The notes under the pieces are model-generated. The model did not search any database. It was not told the origin of the DNA and was given only the letters and a program-made list of their open reading frames with translations. Positions 35,910 through 47,499 of a DNA stretch of 64,000 nucleotides are shown here, in pieces. The position numbers and the translations under genes are program-made. The stretch comes from PBB1 sp046154125 (GTDB taxonomy: Bacteria; Pseudomonadota; Gammaproteobacteria; Burkholderiales; Burkholderiaceae_C). The stretch's first letter is position 1. Every line of letters begins with the position of its first letter. The DNA is taken from contig JBJXEJ010000118.1 in NCBI GenBank assembly GCA_046154125.1, positions 51,498-115,497 on the forward strand, written 5' to 3'.

Positions 35910-36863
35910 ATGAAGCCCATCAGCATCAGCGCCGAGGCGCTGTTCGAGCACCACCGTGTCGCGCTTCGGTGGGAATGGATTGCCGGTCACGCGCATCCGG
36001 AGCGCCGCTTCGATGAAGCGGCGGTGCGCAATGCGCAGTCAGCCGCCGACCTGGTCGGCTACCTGAACTACATCCATCCCTACCGGGTGCAACTTGTCGG
36101 CCGACGCGAAGTGGCCTACCTGCTGGACTCTTCCGCAGAAGACCAGGAGCGACGCATCCAGCGCATCGTGACGCTGGAACCACCGGTAGTGATCGTCGCC
36201 GACGATCAGGTGCCGCCCGACCGGCTGGTCGCGATGTGCGAGCGGGCCGCCATCCCGCTTTTCGTCACGGCAGAGTCGGCCGGCCAGGTCATCGACATGG
36301 TGCGCGGCTACCTGAGCCAGTTGTTTGCCGAGCGCACGACTCGGCACGGCGTGTTCATGGACATCCTTGGACTCGGCGTGCTGCTAACCGGCGAATCGGG
36401 CCTGGGCAAGAGCGAGTTGGGTCTGGAGCTGATCTCGCGTGGCCACGGCCTGGTGGCTGACGACGCGGTGGACATCTACCGGATGTCGCAGACCGCACTG
36501 GAAGGGCGCTGCCCGGAACTGCTGATCAATCTGCTCGAAGTGCGCGGCATCGGGCTGCTCGACATCAAGGCGATCTTCGGCGAGACCGCGGTGCGCCGGA
36601 AGATGCGCGTCAAGCTGATCGTTCACCTGGTGCGCAAGGAGACGATGGAGCGGGAGTTCGAGCGGCTGCCGTACGAGCCGCTGTACGAGAACATCCTTGA
36701 CGTGCCGGTGCGCAAGGCGGTGATCGCCGTGGATGCCGGCCGAAATCTCGCGGTGCTTGTCGAGGCCGCGGTGCGCAACACAATCCTCCAGCTGCGCGGC
36801 ATCGACACCTACAAGGAATTCATCGAGCGGCACCAGCGCGCACTCGAACGCGGCGGCAACTGA
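35910..36863 (+). CDS. hprK: HPr kinase/phosphorylase
   Basis: 317-residue HprK, which phosphorylates and dephosphorylates a serine of HPr. The N-terminal domain (1-130) precedes the catalytic domain with the Walker A loop GESGLGKSE (about 161-169), preceded by the catalytic TRHGV histidine, and the C-terminal signature VRGIGLLDIKAIFG. Convergent with fur. Confidence 0.96.
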   Translation: MKPISISAEALFEHHRVALRWEWIAGHAHPERRFDEAAVRNAQSAADLVGYLNYIHPYRVQLVGRREVAYLLDSSAEDQERRIQRIVTLEPPVVIVADDQVPPDRLVAMCERAAIPLFVTAESAGQVIDMVRGYLSQLFAERTTRHGVFMDILGLGVLLTGESGLGKSELGLELISRGHGLVADDAVDIYRMSQTALEGRCPELLINLLEVRGIGLLDIKAIFGETAVRRKMRVKLIVHLVRKETMEREFERLPYEPLYENILDVPVRKAVIAVDAGRNLAVLVEAAVRNTILQLRGIDTYKEFIERHQRALERGGN

Positions 36864-36899
36864 CGGTCCAGGCTCCGCAAGGGCATCGTCGCGCGGCGA

Positions 36900-37328
36900 T
36901 CAGCCAGCGCGGTGCGGGCACGCTTTCTTGGTGCACACGACATACAGAGACAGCGCGTGTTCCTGCAACTCGAATCCCCGTGTCTGCGCAACCGTTCGCT
37001 GGCGTTTTTCGATTTCGGGGTCGAAAAACTCCTCGACCCGCCCGCAGTCCATGCACACCAGGTGATCGTGGTGCTGGCCTTCATTCAGCTCGAACACCGA
37101 CTTGCCGGACTCGAAGTGGTTGCGCGACAGGATCCCGGCCTGCTCGAACTGCATCAGCACGCGGTACACCGTGGCCAGACCCACGTCGGAGCCCTCCGCC
37201 AGCAAAACCTTGAAGACGTCTTCGGCTGTCATGTGCCGCTGCCTGGTCTGCTGGAAAACTTCGAGTATCTTGATTCTTGGCAGCGTCGCCTTCAAGCCGC
37301 TGTTCTTCAGTTCGTCTGCGTTTGTCAT
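36900..37328 (-). CDS. fur: Ferric uptake regulator Fur
   Basis: 142-residue iron-sensing repressor. Winged-helix N-terminal domain (LKATLPRIKILEVFQ...), then the metal-binding segment HHDHLVCMDCGRVEEF with the CxxC pair, and the C-terminal H/C-containing tail. Divergent from bamE over 98 bases; the fur-bamE pairing is typical of Burkholderiales. Confidence 0.97.
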   Translation of the reverse strand: MTNADELKNSGLKATLPRIKILEVFQQTRQRHMTAEDVFKVLLAEGSDVGLATVYRVLMQFEQAGILSRNHFESGKSVFELNEGQHHDHLVCMDCGRVEEFFDPEIEKRQRTVAQTRGFELQEHALSLYVVCTKKACPHRAG

Positions 37329-37426
37329 CAGGGCTCCCGCCAGGCGATCCGGTCACAAGCCCGGCCGCTAGAATGAATCGATCATATCGAGTCGGGCCCG
37401 CGGTCTCGCGAGTCCAGGATGCCGTC

Positions 37427-37969
37427 ATGTCTTTGCTGTCCTTCACACCGCCTGTCCTCCTCGTCTCGGTAACGTGCGTTGCTGCGACTCTGGCCGGCTG
37501 CGCGTCTCTGGACCCGTCCGACACCATCCTGAGCGTCATCACCCCCTACAAGGTCGAGATCGTTCAGGGCAATGTGGTGACGCAGGAGCAGGTTGCACGA
37601 GTCCAGACCGGCATGTCACGCGCGCAGGTCCGCGACATTCTGGGTTCGCCCCTGCTGGCCGACGTGTTCCACGCCGACCGCTGGGACTACGTGTTCACGA
37701 TCCGCCGACAGGGCGCCGAGCCGCAGCGGCGAAGCATCGTGGCGTTGTTCGAAGGCGAGCGACTGAAGAGCCTGGACACCGGCGGCGAACTGCCTGCCGA
37801 AGTGGCCTTCGTCGCGTCCATCGACAGCAACAAGACCACTGGCAAGGTGCCGTCGCTGGCGCTCACACCCGAGCAGATCCAGTCGCTGAAACCACCCCCC
37901 AAGAACGAGCAGGCGGCCCCACCTGTCGTGGCACCTGACCGCGCCTACCCGCCCCTCGAGCCTCGCTGA
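37427..37969 (+). CDS. bamE: Outer membrane assembly lipoprotein BamE
   Basis: 180-residue BamE/SmpA lipoprotein of the beta-barrel assembly machine. The signal peptide ends in the lipobox LAGC. The core motif PYKVEIVQGNVVTQEQVARVQTGMSRAQVRDILG is at about 36-70. It has a long proline-rich C-terminal extension (after about 150) compared with E. coli BamE. The start at ATG 37427 gives a proper signal sequence. Its stop overlaps the dapB ATG (TGATG). Confidence 0.95.
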   Translation: MSLLSFTPPVLLVSVTCVAATLAGCASLDPSDTILSVITPYKVEIVQGNVVTQEQVARVQTGMSRAQVRDILGSPLLADVFHADRWDYVFTIRRQGAEPQRRSIVALFEGERLKSLDTGGELPAEVAFVASIDSNKTTGKVPSLALTPEQIQSLKPPPKNEQAAPPVVAPDRAYPPLEPR

Positions 37970-38805
37970 TGAACCGTTCTACGGATGCGGCCGGCGCCGC
38001 CGAGCCGCTGAGAGTTGCCGTGGCCGGCGCGTCCGGGCGCATGGGGCGCATGCTGATCGAAGCGGTGATCGCAGCAGACGACATGACGCTGAGCGGCGCA
38101 CTGGACGTGCCCGGCAGTCCGGCGCTGGGCCACGATGCGGCCGCATTCGCGGGCCATGTCAGCGGCGTGCTCATCACCTCGGACCTGCGTGCGGGACTCG
38201 CTGGGTCACAGGTGCTGATCGACTTCACCCGGCCGGAAGGCACGTTGGCGCATCTGGCGGTATGCCAGGAGCTGGGCATCAAGGTGGTGGTCGGGACCAC
38301 CGGCTTCACTGACGCACAGAAGGCCGTGGTTGCCGACCATGCACACCACATCGCCATCACGCTGGCGCCCAACATGAGTGTCGGTGTCAACGTCGTGCTG
38401 AAACTGCTGGACACCGCGGCGCGGATGCTCAGGGAAGGCTACGACATCGAAATCATCGAAGCGCACCATCGCCACAAGGTCGACGCGCCCAGCGGCACTG
38501 CGCTGCAGATGGGCGAGGTCGTTGCGGCGGCTCTCGGCCGCAACTTGAAGGACTGCGCGGTGTACGGCCGCGAGGGTGTCACCGGCGAGCGCGATCCGTC
38601 GACCATCGGCTTCGCGACCATCCGCGGTGGCGATGTGGTCGGTGACCACACGGTGCTGTTTGCCGGCATTGGCGAGCGCATCGAGATCACGCACAAGAGC
38701 TCGAGCCGAGCCACCTACGCGCAGGGCAGCCTGCGGGCTGCGCGCTTCCTGGCTGGCCGTGCGAGCGGGCTCTTCGACATGAACGACGTGCTCGGCCTGG
38801 CTTGA
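37969..38805 (+). CDS. dapB: 4-hydroxy-tetrahydrodipicolinate reductase
   Basis: 278-residue DapB of the lysine/diaminopimelate pathway. NAD(P)-binding GASGRMGRML near residues 21-30, the VGTTGF segment, and the catalytic EAHHRHKVDAPSGTAL region. Translationally coupled to bamE. The order fur/bamE-dapB-exbB-exbD is a recognised Burkholderiales block. Confidence 0.98.
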   Translation: MNRSTDAAGAAEPLRVAVAGASGRMGRMLIEAVIAADDMTLSGALDVPGSPALGHDAAAFAGHVSGVLITSDLRAGLAGSQVLIDFTRPEGTLAHLAVCQELGIKVVVGTTGFTDAQKAVVADHAHHIAITLAPNMSVGVNVVLKLLDTAARMLREGYDIEIIEAHHRHKVDAPSGTALQMGEVVAAALGRNLKDCAVYGREGVTGERDPSTIGFATIRGGDVVGDHTVLFAGIGERIEITHKSSSRATYAQGSLRAARFLAGRASGLFDMNDVLGLA

Positions 38806-38839
38806 TGAATCACCCGCGAACCTCTGAACGCAACGGGAC

Positions 38840-39514
38840 ATGAACGGATTCCAGCAGTTCTGGCAACAAGGCGATGCGATCACGCGCAGCGTCGCCGCAC
38901 TCCTGCTGCTGATGTCGATCAGCGCCTGGGTGCTGATCTTCTGGAAGGGCTGGCTGTTGCGACGTGTGCGCAGCGACATTGCTCGGGCGGTGCCGGCTTT
39001 CTGGGCGGCTGCCGATCTCGACGCCGCCCACGATCAGCTCGGCGCGTTCGATCGCGAACGCGTGCTGACGCCCCTGCTTGCCGCCGCCACCGCAGAGCCG
39101 AACGCACAAACACTCGAAGCTCGCGGCTTGCGCCAATCGCAACTTACCCGCCGTCTGCGCGATTCGCTGCACGCGGTGCTGACCCAGTTGCAGTTCGGGC
39201 AAGTGCTGCTGGCCTCCATCGGCAGCACGGCCCCATTCATCGGACTGTTCGGCACGGTGTGGGGCATCTACCACGCTCTGGTCAGTATTTCGTCGGCCGG
39301 CACGATCACCATCGAGCGAGTCTCGGGGCCGGTCGGTGAAGCGCTGGTGATGACCGCCGCCGGACTGGCGGTGGCGATTCCAGCCGTGCTGGCCTACAAC
39401 ATCTTCGGCAAGATGGTTGGAGCTTGCGAGGCCGAACTCGAGGGTTTCGCCCATGACCTGCGCGAGATGCAGGTCGACGGGGCGCCGAGCGTCGCCACTG
39501 CGTCCCGAGACTGA
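38840..39514 (+). CDS. exbB: ExbB/TolQ-family proton channel protein
   Basis: 224-residue inner-membrane protein of the MotA/TolQ/ExbB family with three transmembrane helices (about residues 18-38, 125-147 and 160-182). The conserved TAPFIGLFGTVWGIYHAL loop is in the second helix region. It forms the proton-driven motor with the ExbD-like protein encoded next. Whether it energises TonB or Tol is not settled; the Fur neighbourhood suggests TonB. Confidence 0.9.
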   Translation: MNGFQQFWQQGDAITRSVAALLLLMSISAWVLIFWKGWLLRRVRSDIARAVPAFWAAADLDAAHDQLGAFDRERVLTPLLAAATAEPNAQTLEARGLRQSQLTRRLRDSLHAVLTQLQFGQVLLASIGSTAPFIGLFGTVWGIYHALVSISSAGTITIERVSGPVGEALVMTAAGLAVAIPAVLAYNIFGKMVGACEAELEGFAHDLREMQVDGAPSVATASRD

Positions 39515-39522
39515 GGCGACGC

Positions 39523-39948
<426 letters not shown>

Positions 39949-39970
39949 GCAGCCGCCTGTCGACGGCTGC
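39949..39970. terminator. Hairpin between exbD and thiC
   Basis: GCAGCCG-CCTGTCGA-CGGCTGC lies between the two convergent stops. It has no T run, so it may act as a processing or Rho-assisted end. Confidence 0.4.
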
Positions 39971-39996
39971 AGCGGCCGCGCCCGCTGCCTCGACGG

Positions 39997-41904
<1,908 letters not shown>

Positions 41905-41950
41905 TCGAACTCCTGGTGGCGTGTGAAGTGAACGCTTGCCTGGAGCCGAC

Positions 41951-41972
41951 GCGACGGGAGCTTTCCCGTCGC
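41951..41972 (-). promoter_or_regulatory. Hairpin in thiC leader downstream of the aptamer
   Basis: Perfect 9-base arms (GCGACGGGA/TCCCGTCGC) with a 4-base loop lie 16 bases beyond the TPP aptamer and 47 bases before the thiC start. No T run follows. It is probably part of the expression platform. Confidence 0.5.
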
Positions 41973-41987
41973 ACGGTGACCTTTGCA

Positions 41988-42082
41988 CTTGATTCCTACG
42001 CGGGCACGACCCCGATCAGGTTCAGCGGGTTCCACCTCTAGGTGGTCTCAGCCTCGACTTTCGTCTGCGGCGCCCCGACAAG
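41988..42082 (-). promoter_or_regulatory. TPP riboswitch (thi box) of thiC
   Basis: Reading the minus strand, the element runs from CTTG to CAAG (closing stem). The thi-box core is present: CTGAGA then a small CCACC/GGTGG hairpin, AACCC, and GCTGAACCTGATC followed by GCGTAGG. These are the thiamin-pyrophosphate-binding bases. It lies about 80 bases upstream of the thiC start. Confidence 0.95.
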
Positions 42083-42179
42083 CCTGCACAGTGTAGGCCC
42101 GCTGCCGATCCCGTGGAGCATGCGAGGTCGCAAGCGGTCACTTGGGCCGAGCGGAGTCAGTCGGTGCGGGCCTGCTTCC

Positions 42180-42185
42180 TATAAT
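42180..42185 (+). promoter_or_regulatory. Candidate -10 of leuS promoter
   Basis: TATAAT 35 bases before the leuS ATG. No clear -35 at the usual distance (TCAGTC is the best at 17 bases). Confidence 0.45.
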
Positions 42186-42220
42186 CGAACGACACGTCCC
42201 CGAGCGCACCGCGCCCCCTC

Positions 42221-44848
42221 ATGAATCCCGAATTCAAGCCGACCGAGGTCGAACGCGCGGCGCAGGCCGCCTGGAGCGCGCGCGACGCCTATCGCGTCAC
42301 CGAAGACACCAGCCGTACCAAGTTCTACGCCTGCTCGATGTTGCCGTACCCCAGCGGCAAGCTGCACATGGGGCATGTGCGCAACTACACCATCAACGAC
42401 ATGTTGACGCGGCAGTTGCGGATGAAGGGCCACAACGTGCTGATGCCGATGGGCTGGGACGCCTTCGGCCTGCCGGCCGAGAACGCGGCGATGAAGAACA
42501 AGGTGCCACCCGCGAAGTGGACCTACGACAACATCGCCCACATGAAGGGCCAGATGCAGGCGATGGGCCTGGCGATCGACTGGAGCCGAGAGGTCACCAC
42601 GTGCTCGCCCGACTACTACCGCTGGAACCAGTGGCTGTTCCTGAAGATGCTCGACGCCGGCATTGCCGAACGCCGAACGCAGGTCGTCAACTGGGATCCG
42701 GTCGACCAGACGGTGCTGGCCAACGAACAGGTCATCGATGGCAAGGGCTGGCGCAGCGGTGCGACGGTCGAGAAGCGCGAAATCCCCGGCTACTACCTGA
42801 ACATCACGAAATACGCCGACGAGCTGCTCGACCAGGTGCAGCACCACTTGCCGGGCTGGCCCGAGCGGGTGCGATTGATGCAGGAGAACTGGATCGGCAA
42901 GAGCGAAGGCGTGCGCTTCGCATTCACCCACGACATCCGCGACAGCTCAGGCCAGGCGATCCAGGACGGTCGTCTGTACGTGTTCACCACCCGCGCCGAC
43001 ACTGTGATGGGCGTGACCTTCTGCGCGGTTGCACCGGAGCACCCGCTGGCTGTTCATGCGGCAGCCTCGAGCTCGGCGGTGGCCGACTTCATCGCCGAAT
43101 GCCAGGCCGGCGGCACGACCGAGGCCGAGCTGGCGACACAGGAGAAGCGCGGCGTGCGCACCGGATTGACCGTCCAGCATCCGCTGACGCACCAGCCGGT
43201 CGAGGTGTGGGTCGGCAACTACGTGCTGATGAGTTACGGCGACGGCGCGGTGATGGGCGTGCCGGCGCATGACGAGCGCGACTTTGCATTCGCGAAGAAG
43301 TACGGCATCGACGTCCTGCAGGTCGTGCATGTCGATGGTGAGCCCCACTTCGACTACGACCGATGGCAGGACTGGTACGCCGACAAGCAGCGCGGCGTGA
43401 CCATCAACTCCGACTACTTCAGCGGCCTGAGCTGCAAGGCTGCGGTCGATGCGGTGGCAAAGGCCCTCACCGCGCACGGGCTGGGTGACAAGAAGACCAC
43501 CTGGCGCCTGCGAGACTGGGGCATCAGCCGCCAGCGCTACTGGGGCACGCCGATCCCGATCATCCATTGCGACACGCACGGCGCGGTGCCGGTTCCCGAA
43601 GCCGACCTGCCAGTGGTGCTGCCCGAGGACTGCATTCCCGATGGCAGTGGCAACCCGTTGCACACGCACGTGGGCTTCCATGCCGGCGTGACCTGTCCGG
43701 TGTGCGGCGCGCCAGCGCGCCGCGAGACCGACACGATGGACACCTTCGTCGACAGCTCGTGGTATTTCATGCGGTACTGCGACCCGCAGAAAGCCGACGC
43801 GATGGTCGGCGACGGCGCCAAGTACTGGATGCCGATGGACCAGTACATCGGCGGCATCGAGCACGCGATCTTGCACCTGCTGTACGCGCGCTTCTGGACC
43901 AAGGTGATGCGCGACCTGAAGCTGGTGTCGGTCGATGAACCCTTCACGAAGCTGCTGACGCAGGGCATGGTGCTGAACCACATCTACTCGCGCAAGACGG
44001 TGCAGGGCGGCATCGAGTACTACTGGCCGCACGACGTCGACAACACCTTCGGGGCCGACGGCAAGATCAGCGGCGCCACGCTCAAGTGCGACGGCTCTGC
44101 CGTGTCCTACGAAGGCGTGGGCACCATGAGCAAGAGCAAGAACAACGGCGTCGACCCGCAGGCTCTGATCGACCAGTACGGCGCCGACACCGCGCGGCTG
44201 TTCGTGATGTTCGCGTCGCCGCCGGAACAGACGCTGGAATGGAACGATGCCGGTGTCGACGGCGCGCACCGTTTCCTGAAACGCGTCTGGGGTTTCGGTG
44301 CCAGGAACGCCGACATCCTGAGGGCAGCCGATGCGATCCCGGCCGACCTGTCGGACGCCGTCAAGGCACTGCGCCGCGAAGTCCACCAGGTGCTGCGCCA
44401 GATCAGCTACGACTACGAGCGCATGCAATACAACACCGTGATCTCGGGCGGCATGAAGCTGTTGAATTCGCTCGAGGCCTGGAAGGGCGACGGCGCAGCA
44501 TCGGTGCTGCGCGAGGGCTACGGCATCCTGCTGCGCGCGCTGTACCCCGCCTGCCCGCACGCCACCTGGACCCTGTGGAACGAGCTGGGCTACGCTGCTG
44601 CTCTTGGCGACCTGCTCGATGCACCGTGGCCCGAAGTTGTCGAGGCCGCACTGGCCCAGGATGAGATCGAGTTGATGCTGCAGGTCAACGGCAAGCTGCG
44701 CGGATCAATCACCGTGCCAACCGGTGCCGACAAGGCGGCCATCGAAAGAGCCGCGCTGGTCAGCCCGGATCTGCTGAAGTTCGCCGATGGTGCCCCGGTC
44801 AAACGCGTGATCGTCGTGCCCGGCCGCCTCGTCAATGTGGTGCTCTGA
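42221..44848 (+). CDS. leuS: Leucyl-tRNA synthetase
   Basis: 875-residue class I synthetase. HIGH motif as PSGKLHMGH (residues 44-52 region), KMSKS as TMSKSKNN (about 641-648), with the CP1 editing domain between (TFCAVAPEHPLA and GDGAVMGVPAHDERDF) and a C-terminal domain. It heads leuS-lptE-holA; the next ATG follows one base after its stop. Confidence 0.99.
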   Translation: MNPEFKPTEVERAAQAAWSARDAYRVTEDTSRTKFYACSMLPYPSGKLHMGHVRNYTINDMLTRQLRMKGHNVLMPMGWDAFGLPAENAAMKNKVPPAKWTYDNIAHMKGQMQAMGLAIDWSREVTTCSPDYYRWNQWLFLKMLDAGIAERRTQVVNWDPVDQTVLANEQVIDGKGWRSGATVEKREIPGYYLNITKYADELLDQVQHHLPGWPERVRLMQENWIGKSEGVRFAFTHDIRDSSGQAIQDGRLYVFTTRADTVMGVTFCAVAPEHPLAVHAAASSSAVADFIAECQAGGTTEAELATQEKRGVRTGLTVQHPLTHQPVEVWVGNYVLMSYGDGAVMGVPAHDERDFAFAKKYGIDVLQVVHVDGEPHFDYDRWQDWYADKQRGVTINSDYFSGLSCKAAVDAVAKALTAHGLGDKKTTWRLRDWGISRQRYWGTPIPIIHCDTHGAVPVPEADLPVVLPEDCIPDGSGNPLHTHVGFHAGVTCPVCGAPARRETDTMDTFVDSSWYFMRYCDPQKADAMVGDGAKYWMPMDQYIGGIEHAILHLLYARFWTKVMRDLKLVSVDEPFTKLLTQGMVLNHIYSRKTVQGGIEYYWPHDVDNTFGADGKISGATLKCDGSAVSYEGVGTMSKSKNNGVDPQALIDQYGADTARLFVMFASPPEQTLEWNDAGVDGAHRFLKRVWGFGARNADILRAADAIPADLSDAVKALRREVHQVLRQISYDYERMQYNTVISGGMKLLNSLEAWKGDGAASVLREGYGILLRALYPACPHATWTLWNELGYAAALGDLLDAPWPEVVEAALAQDEIELMLQVNGKLRGSITVPTGADKAAIERAALVSPDLLKFADGAPVKRVIVVPGRLVNVVL

Positions 44849-44849
44849 G

Positions 44850-45392
44850 ATGCCCGCACGCTCGCGATACACACCTGCCGCCGACGTTGACCGCAGGCGC
44901 CGCGCCTGGATCGCGACGGCAACCACCCTGGCGCTGGCACCGCTTGTCGGCTGCGGTTTCGAATTGCGCCGAGCACCGGCGCTGAACTTCCGCACGCTGC
45001 AACTCACCGGCTTCAAGTCCAACTCGCCGTTCGAGAAGGAACTGCGCGAGAACATCAATGCCAGCCAGACCACGCTGGTCGTCGACTCGGCGGCGCAGGC
45101 GCAGGTGATTCTCGAAGCGCTCTCCGACCGGCGCGAGAAGACCGTCGTCGCTACCTCCTCCGCGGGCCAGGTGCGAGAGCTGAGTCTGCGCGTGCGCTTC
45201 AACTTCCGTCTGCGAACGGTGGCAGGCCGCGAATTGATTCCCCCGACCGAGCTGGTGCTCGGCCGAGACATGAGCTACAGCGAAACGACGGCACTCGCCA
45301 AGGAATACGAAGAAGCGCTGCTGTACCGCGAGATGCAAAAGGACATCGTCACCCAGATCATGCGGCGCCTGTCCACCGTGCCCGCGCTCTGA
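44850..45392 (+). CDS. lptE: LPS-assembly lipoprotein LptE
   Basis: 180-residue lipoprotein that plugs the LptD barrel. Tat-like basic start (RRRRAWIATATTL), lipobox LVGC, and the LptE mature domain GFELRRAPALNFRTLQLTGFKSNSP. leuS-lptE-holA is the classical order. Confidence 0.95.
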   Translation: MPARSRYTPAADVDRRRRAWIATATTLALAPLVGCGFELRRAPALNFRTLQLTGFKSNSPFEKELRENINASQTTLVVDSAAQAQVILEALSDRREKTVVATSSAGQVRELSLRVRFNFRLRTVAGRELIPPTELVLGRDMSYSETTALAKEYEEALLYREMQKDIVTQIMRRLSTVPAL

Positions 45393-45421
45393 GTTCGACC
45401 TGACAACGATCCGCTGACCCG

Positions 45422-46525
45422 ATGCAACTGCGCCTCGACCAGCTCGGCCCGCACCTTCAGAAAGGCCTGCGTCCGATCTACACCGTGTGGGGCGATGAGC
45501 CGCTGCTGACACAGGAAGCCGGGGATGCCTTGCGCGCCATTGCGCGACAGGCCGGGCACACCGAGCGGCAAGTGCACACCGTTTCGGGTGCGCATTTCAA
45601 CTGGAGCGCACTGCTCGGCGCATCGCTGGCGATGAGCCTGTTTGCCGACAAGCAACTCATCGAAATCCGCATTCCCTCCGGCAAGCCCGGCAAGGATGGC
45701 TCCGAAGCACTTCAACGCTACTGCCAATCGCTGAGCGAGGACGTGGTGACGATCGTGCAGCTGCCCAGGCTCGACCGCCAGCAGCAACAGAGCGCCTGGT
45801 TCACCGCGCTCGACGCTGCCGGCGTGACCGTGCGTGTCGACCCCATCGAACGCAAGGCACTGCCGCTGTGGCTTGCGCAGCGCCTGGGTGCGCAGGGCCA
45901 GCGAGTGCAGGGCGGCGAATCGGGGCAGCGCACGTTGGCGTTTTTTGCCGACCGGGTCGAAGGCAACCTGCTCGCCGCGCACCAGGAGATTCAAAAACTG
46001 GCGCTTCTGTACCCGGCAGGTGAGCTGAGCTTCGAGCAGGTGGAGTCTGCGGTGCTGAACGTGGCTCGATACGACGTGTTCAAGCTGGGCGAGGCGGTGC
46101 TGGCCGGTCAGGTCGCGCGTGCACTGCGCATGCTCGAAGGTTTGCGCGCCGAAGGCGAAGCGGCGGTGCTGGTGCACTGGACGCTGACCGAGGACCTGCG
46201 CGCACTGAAGCGCACGCGGGATGCCGTCAACGCGGGCCGACCGCTCCCGCTCGCGCTGCGCGAAGCGCGGGTCTGGGGCGCCAAGGAGCGCCTGTTCGAG
46301 CGTGCACTGCCGCTGTTCACCGACAACGCGCTGGCCCAGTTGCTGCATGCCGCACAGATCTGCGACGGCCTGGTCAAGGGTCTGAAGCACCCGGACTGGC
46401 CACTGGAGCCCTGGGACGGCCTGAAGCGGCTGGTGCTCATGGCGATGCAGAGCACCTCGGTCACCCCCGGCACGGCGCGCAGCCGGGTGGTGGTGGTGCC
46501 GCCCCGGCTGGCGCTGGGTGCCTGA
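45422..46525 (+). CDS. holA: DNA polymerase III subunit delta
   Basis: 367-residue clamp-loader delta subunit. The N-terminal domain begins MQLRLDQLGPHLQKGLRPIYTVWGDEPLL, followed by the AAA-like lid and C-terminal collar helices. It lies 29 bases after lptE. Convergent with ghrA. Confidence 0.96.
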   Translation: MQLRLDQLGPHLQKGLRPIYTVWGDEPLLTQEAGDALRAIARQAGHTERQVHTVSGAHFNWSALLGASLAMSLFADKQLIEIRIPSGKPGKDGSEALQRYCQSLSEDVVTIVQLPRLDRQQQQSAWFTALDAAGVTVRVDPIERKALPLWLAQRLGAQGQRVQGGESGQRTLAFFADRVEGNLLAAHQEIQKLALLYPAGELSFEQVESAVLNVARYDVFKLGEAVLAGQVARALRMLEGLRAEGEAAVLVHWTLTEDLRALKRTRDAVNAGRPLPLALREARVWGAKERLFERALPLFTDNALAQLLHAAQICDGLVKGLKHPDWPLEPWDGLKRLVLMAMQSTSVTPGTARSRVVVVPPRLALGA

Positions 46526-46540
46526 TCGGCGCCGCGCCGA
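46526..46540. terminator. Short hairpin between holA and ghrA
   Basis: TCGGCG-CCG-CGCCGA, a perfect 6-base stem directly after the holA stop, between convergent genes. No T run; weak as a terminator. Confidence 0.35.
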
Positions 46541-46552
46541 GCCCCACTCGCT

Positions 46553-47488
46553 TCAATAGCCTCGCGCCCGATCCACCCGGTCCTCCGGGGCCTCGCCGGC
46601 GCGCAGCCGCCTCACGTTCATGGCCGCGACGGCTGCAGCGCTGCGTGCATCGGTCTGCGCGGCGGCATGCGGCAGCATGGTCACGCTCGGGTGCAGCCAG
46701 TAAGGATGATCTGGCGCAAGCGGTTCGGTCGTGAACACGTCGAGCACGGCGTGCAGCAGGTGGCCCCGATCGAGCGCGGCAAGGAGGTCGGCATCGACGA
46801 CATGCGCGCCGCGCGCCAGGTTCACCAGGCTCGCGCCTCGGCGCATCACGTCGAACATGGGCGCACACAGCAGGCCGCGTGTCGCAGGCGTCAGCGGCAA
46901 CAGGTTGACGACGATGTCGGCGCGCGAAAGCAGCGGCTTCAGTGCGTGGTCTCCGGTGCACGTGTCGATCGACGGCAGTGTTGTCGGCCGGAGGCTCCAT
47001 CCGCTGACCCTATAGCCCTGGTCAGCCAGGCGCAGCGCCACGGTGCGGCCCATCTGGCCGAGGCCCAGCACCGCGACCGCGACCTCGTCTGCACGCCGTT
47101 GCACGAGGGGCTGCCATTGCACAGCTCGCTGCTGCGCTGCGTAGGTGAAGAAGCCCCGGTGCAGGCTGAGCACCGCCCACAGGGCCGTCTCTGCCATCGC
47201 CGCGTTCATTGCCGGATCAACCATGCGTGCGATAGGCACGCCAGACGGCACGGTCGGGTCGGCCAGCAGCTTGTCGACCCCGGCCCACAACGACTGGATC
47301 AGACGCAGATTCGTCAGTCCGCACAGCGCGCCGGGTGGCGGGTTGGCGACGATCGCGATATCGATCGTCGCGTCGTCCGCAGCATGCCGGTCGCCGACGA
47401 AGGACTCATCCGGCAACTCCGACTGCAGAAGCTCCAGCCACAGACGCTGCTCGACAGCGTCGAAATCTGTGGCAAGCAGGATCGGCAT
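46553..47488 (-). CDS. ghrA: 2-hydroxyacid dehydrogenase, glyoxylate/hydroxypyruvate reductase A type
   Basis: 311-residue D-2-hydroxyacid dehydrogenase. NAD(P) motif VLGLGQMGRTVA (about 136-147), the substrate-binding arginine in NLARGAHVV, and the catalytic histidine in LPHAAAQTD near the end. The length and motif forms match GhrA, which reduces glyoxylate and hydroxypyruvate. The start is ATG 47488, 11 bases after the cinA-like gene. Confidence 0.92.
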   Translation of the reverse strand: MPILLATDFDAVEQRLWLELLQSELPDESFVGDRHAADDATIDIAIVANPPPGALCGLTNLRLIQSLWAGVDKLLADPTVPSGVPIARMVDPAMNAAMAETALWAVLSLHRGFFTYAAQQRAVQWQPLVQRRADEVAVAVLGLGQMGRTVALRLADQGYRVSGWSLRPTTLPSIDTCTGDHALKPLLSRADIVVNLLPLTPATRGLLCAPMFDVMRRGASLVNLARGAHVVDADLLAALDRGHLLHAVLDVFTTEPLAPDHPYWLHPSVTMLPHAAAQTDARSAAAVAAMNVRRLRAGEAPEDRVDRARGY

Positions 47489-47499
47489 GTTCCTCGCCG

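Noticed and set aside
42947..44560. 537-codon minus-strand frame
   Set aside because: Antisense to leuS with no recognisable domain.
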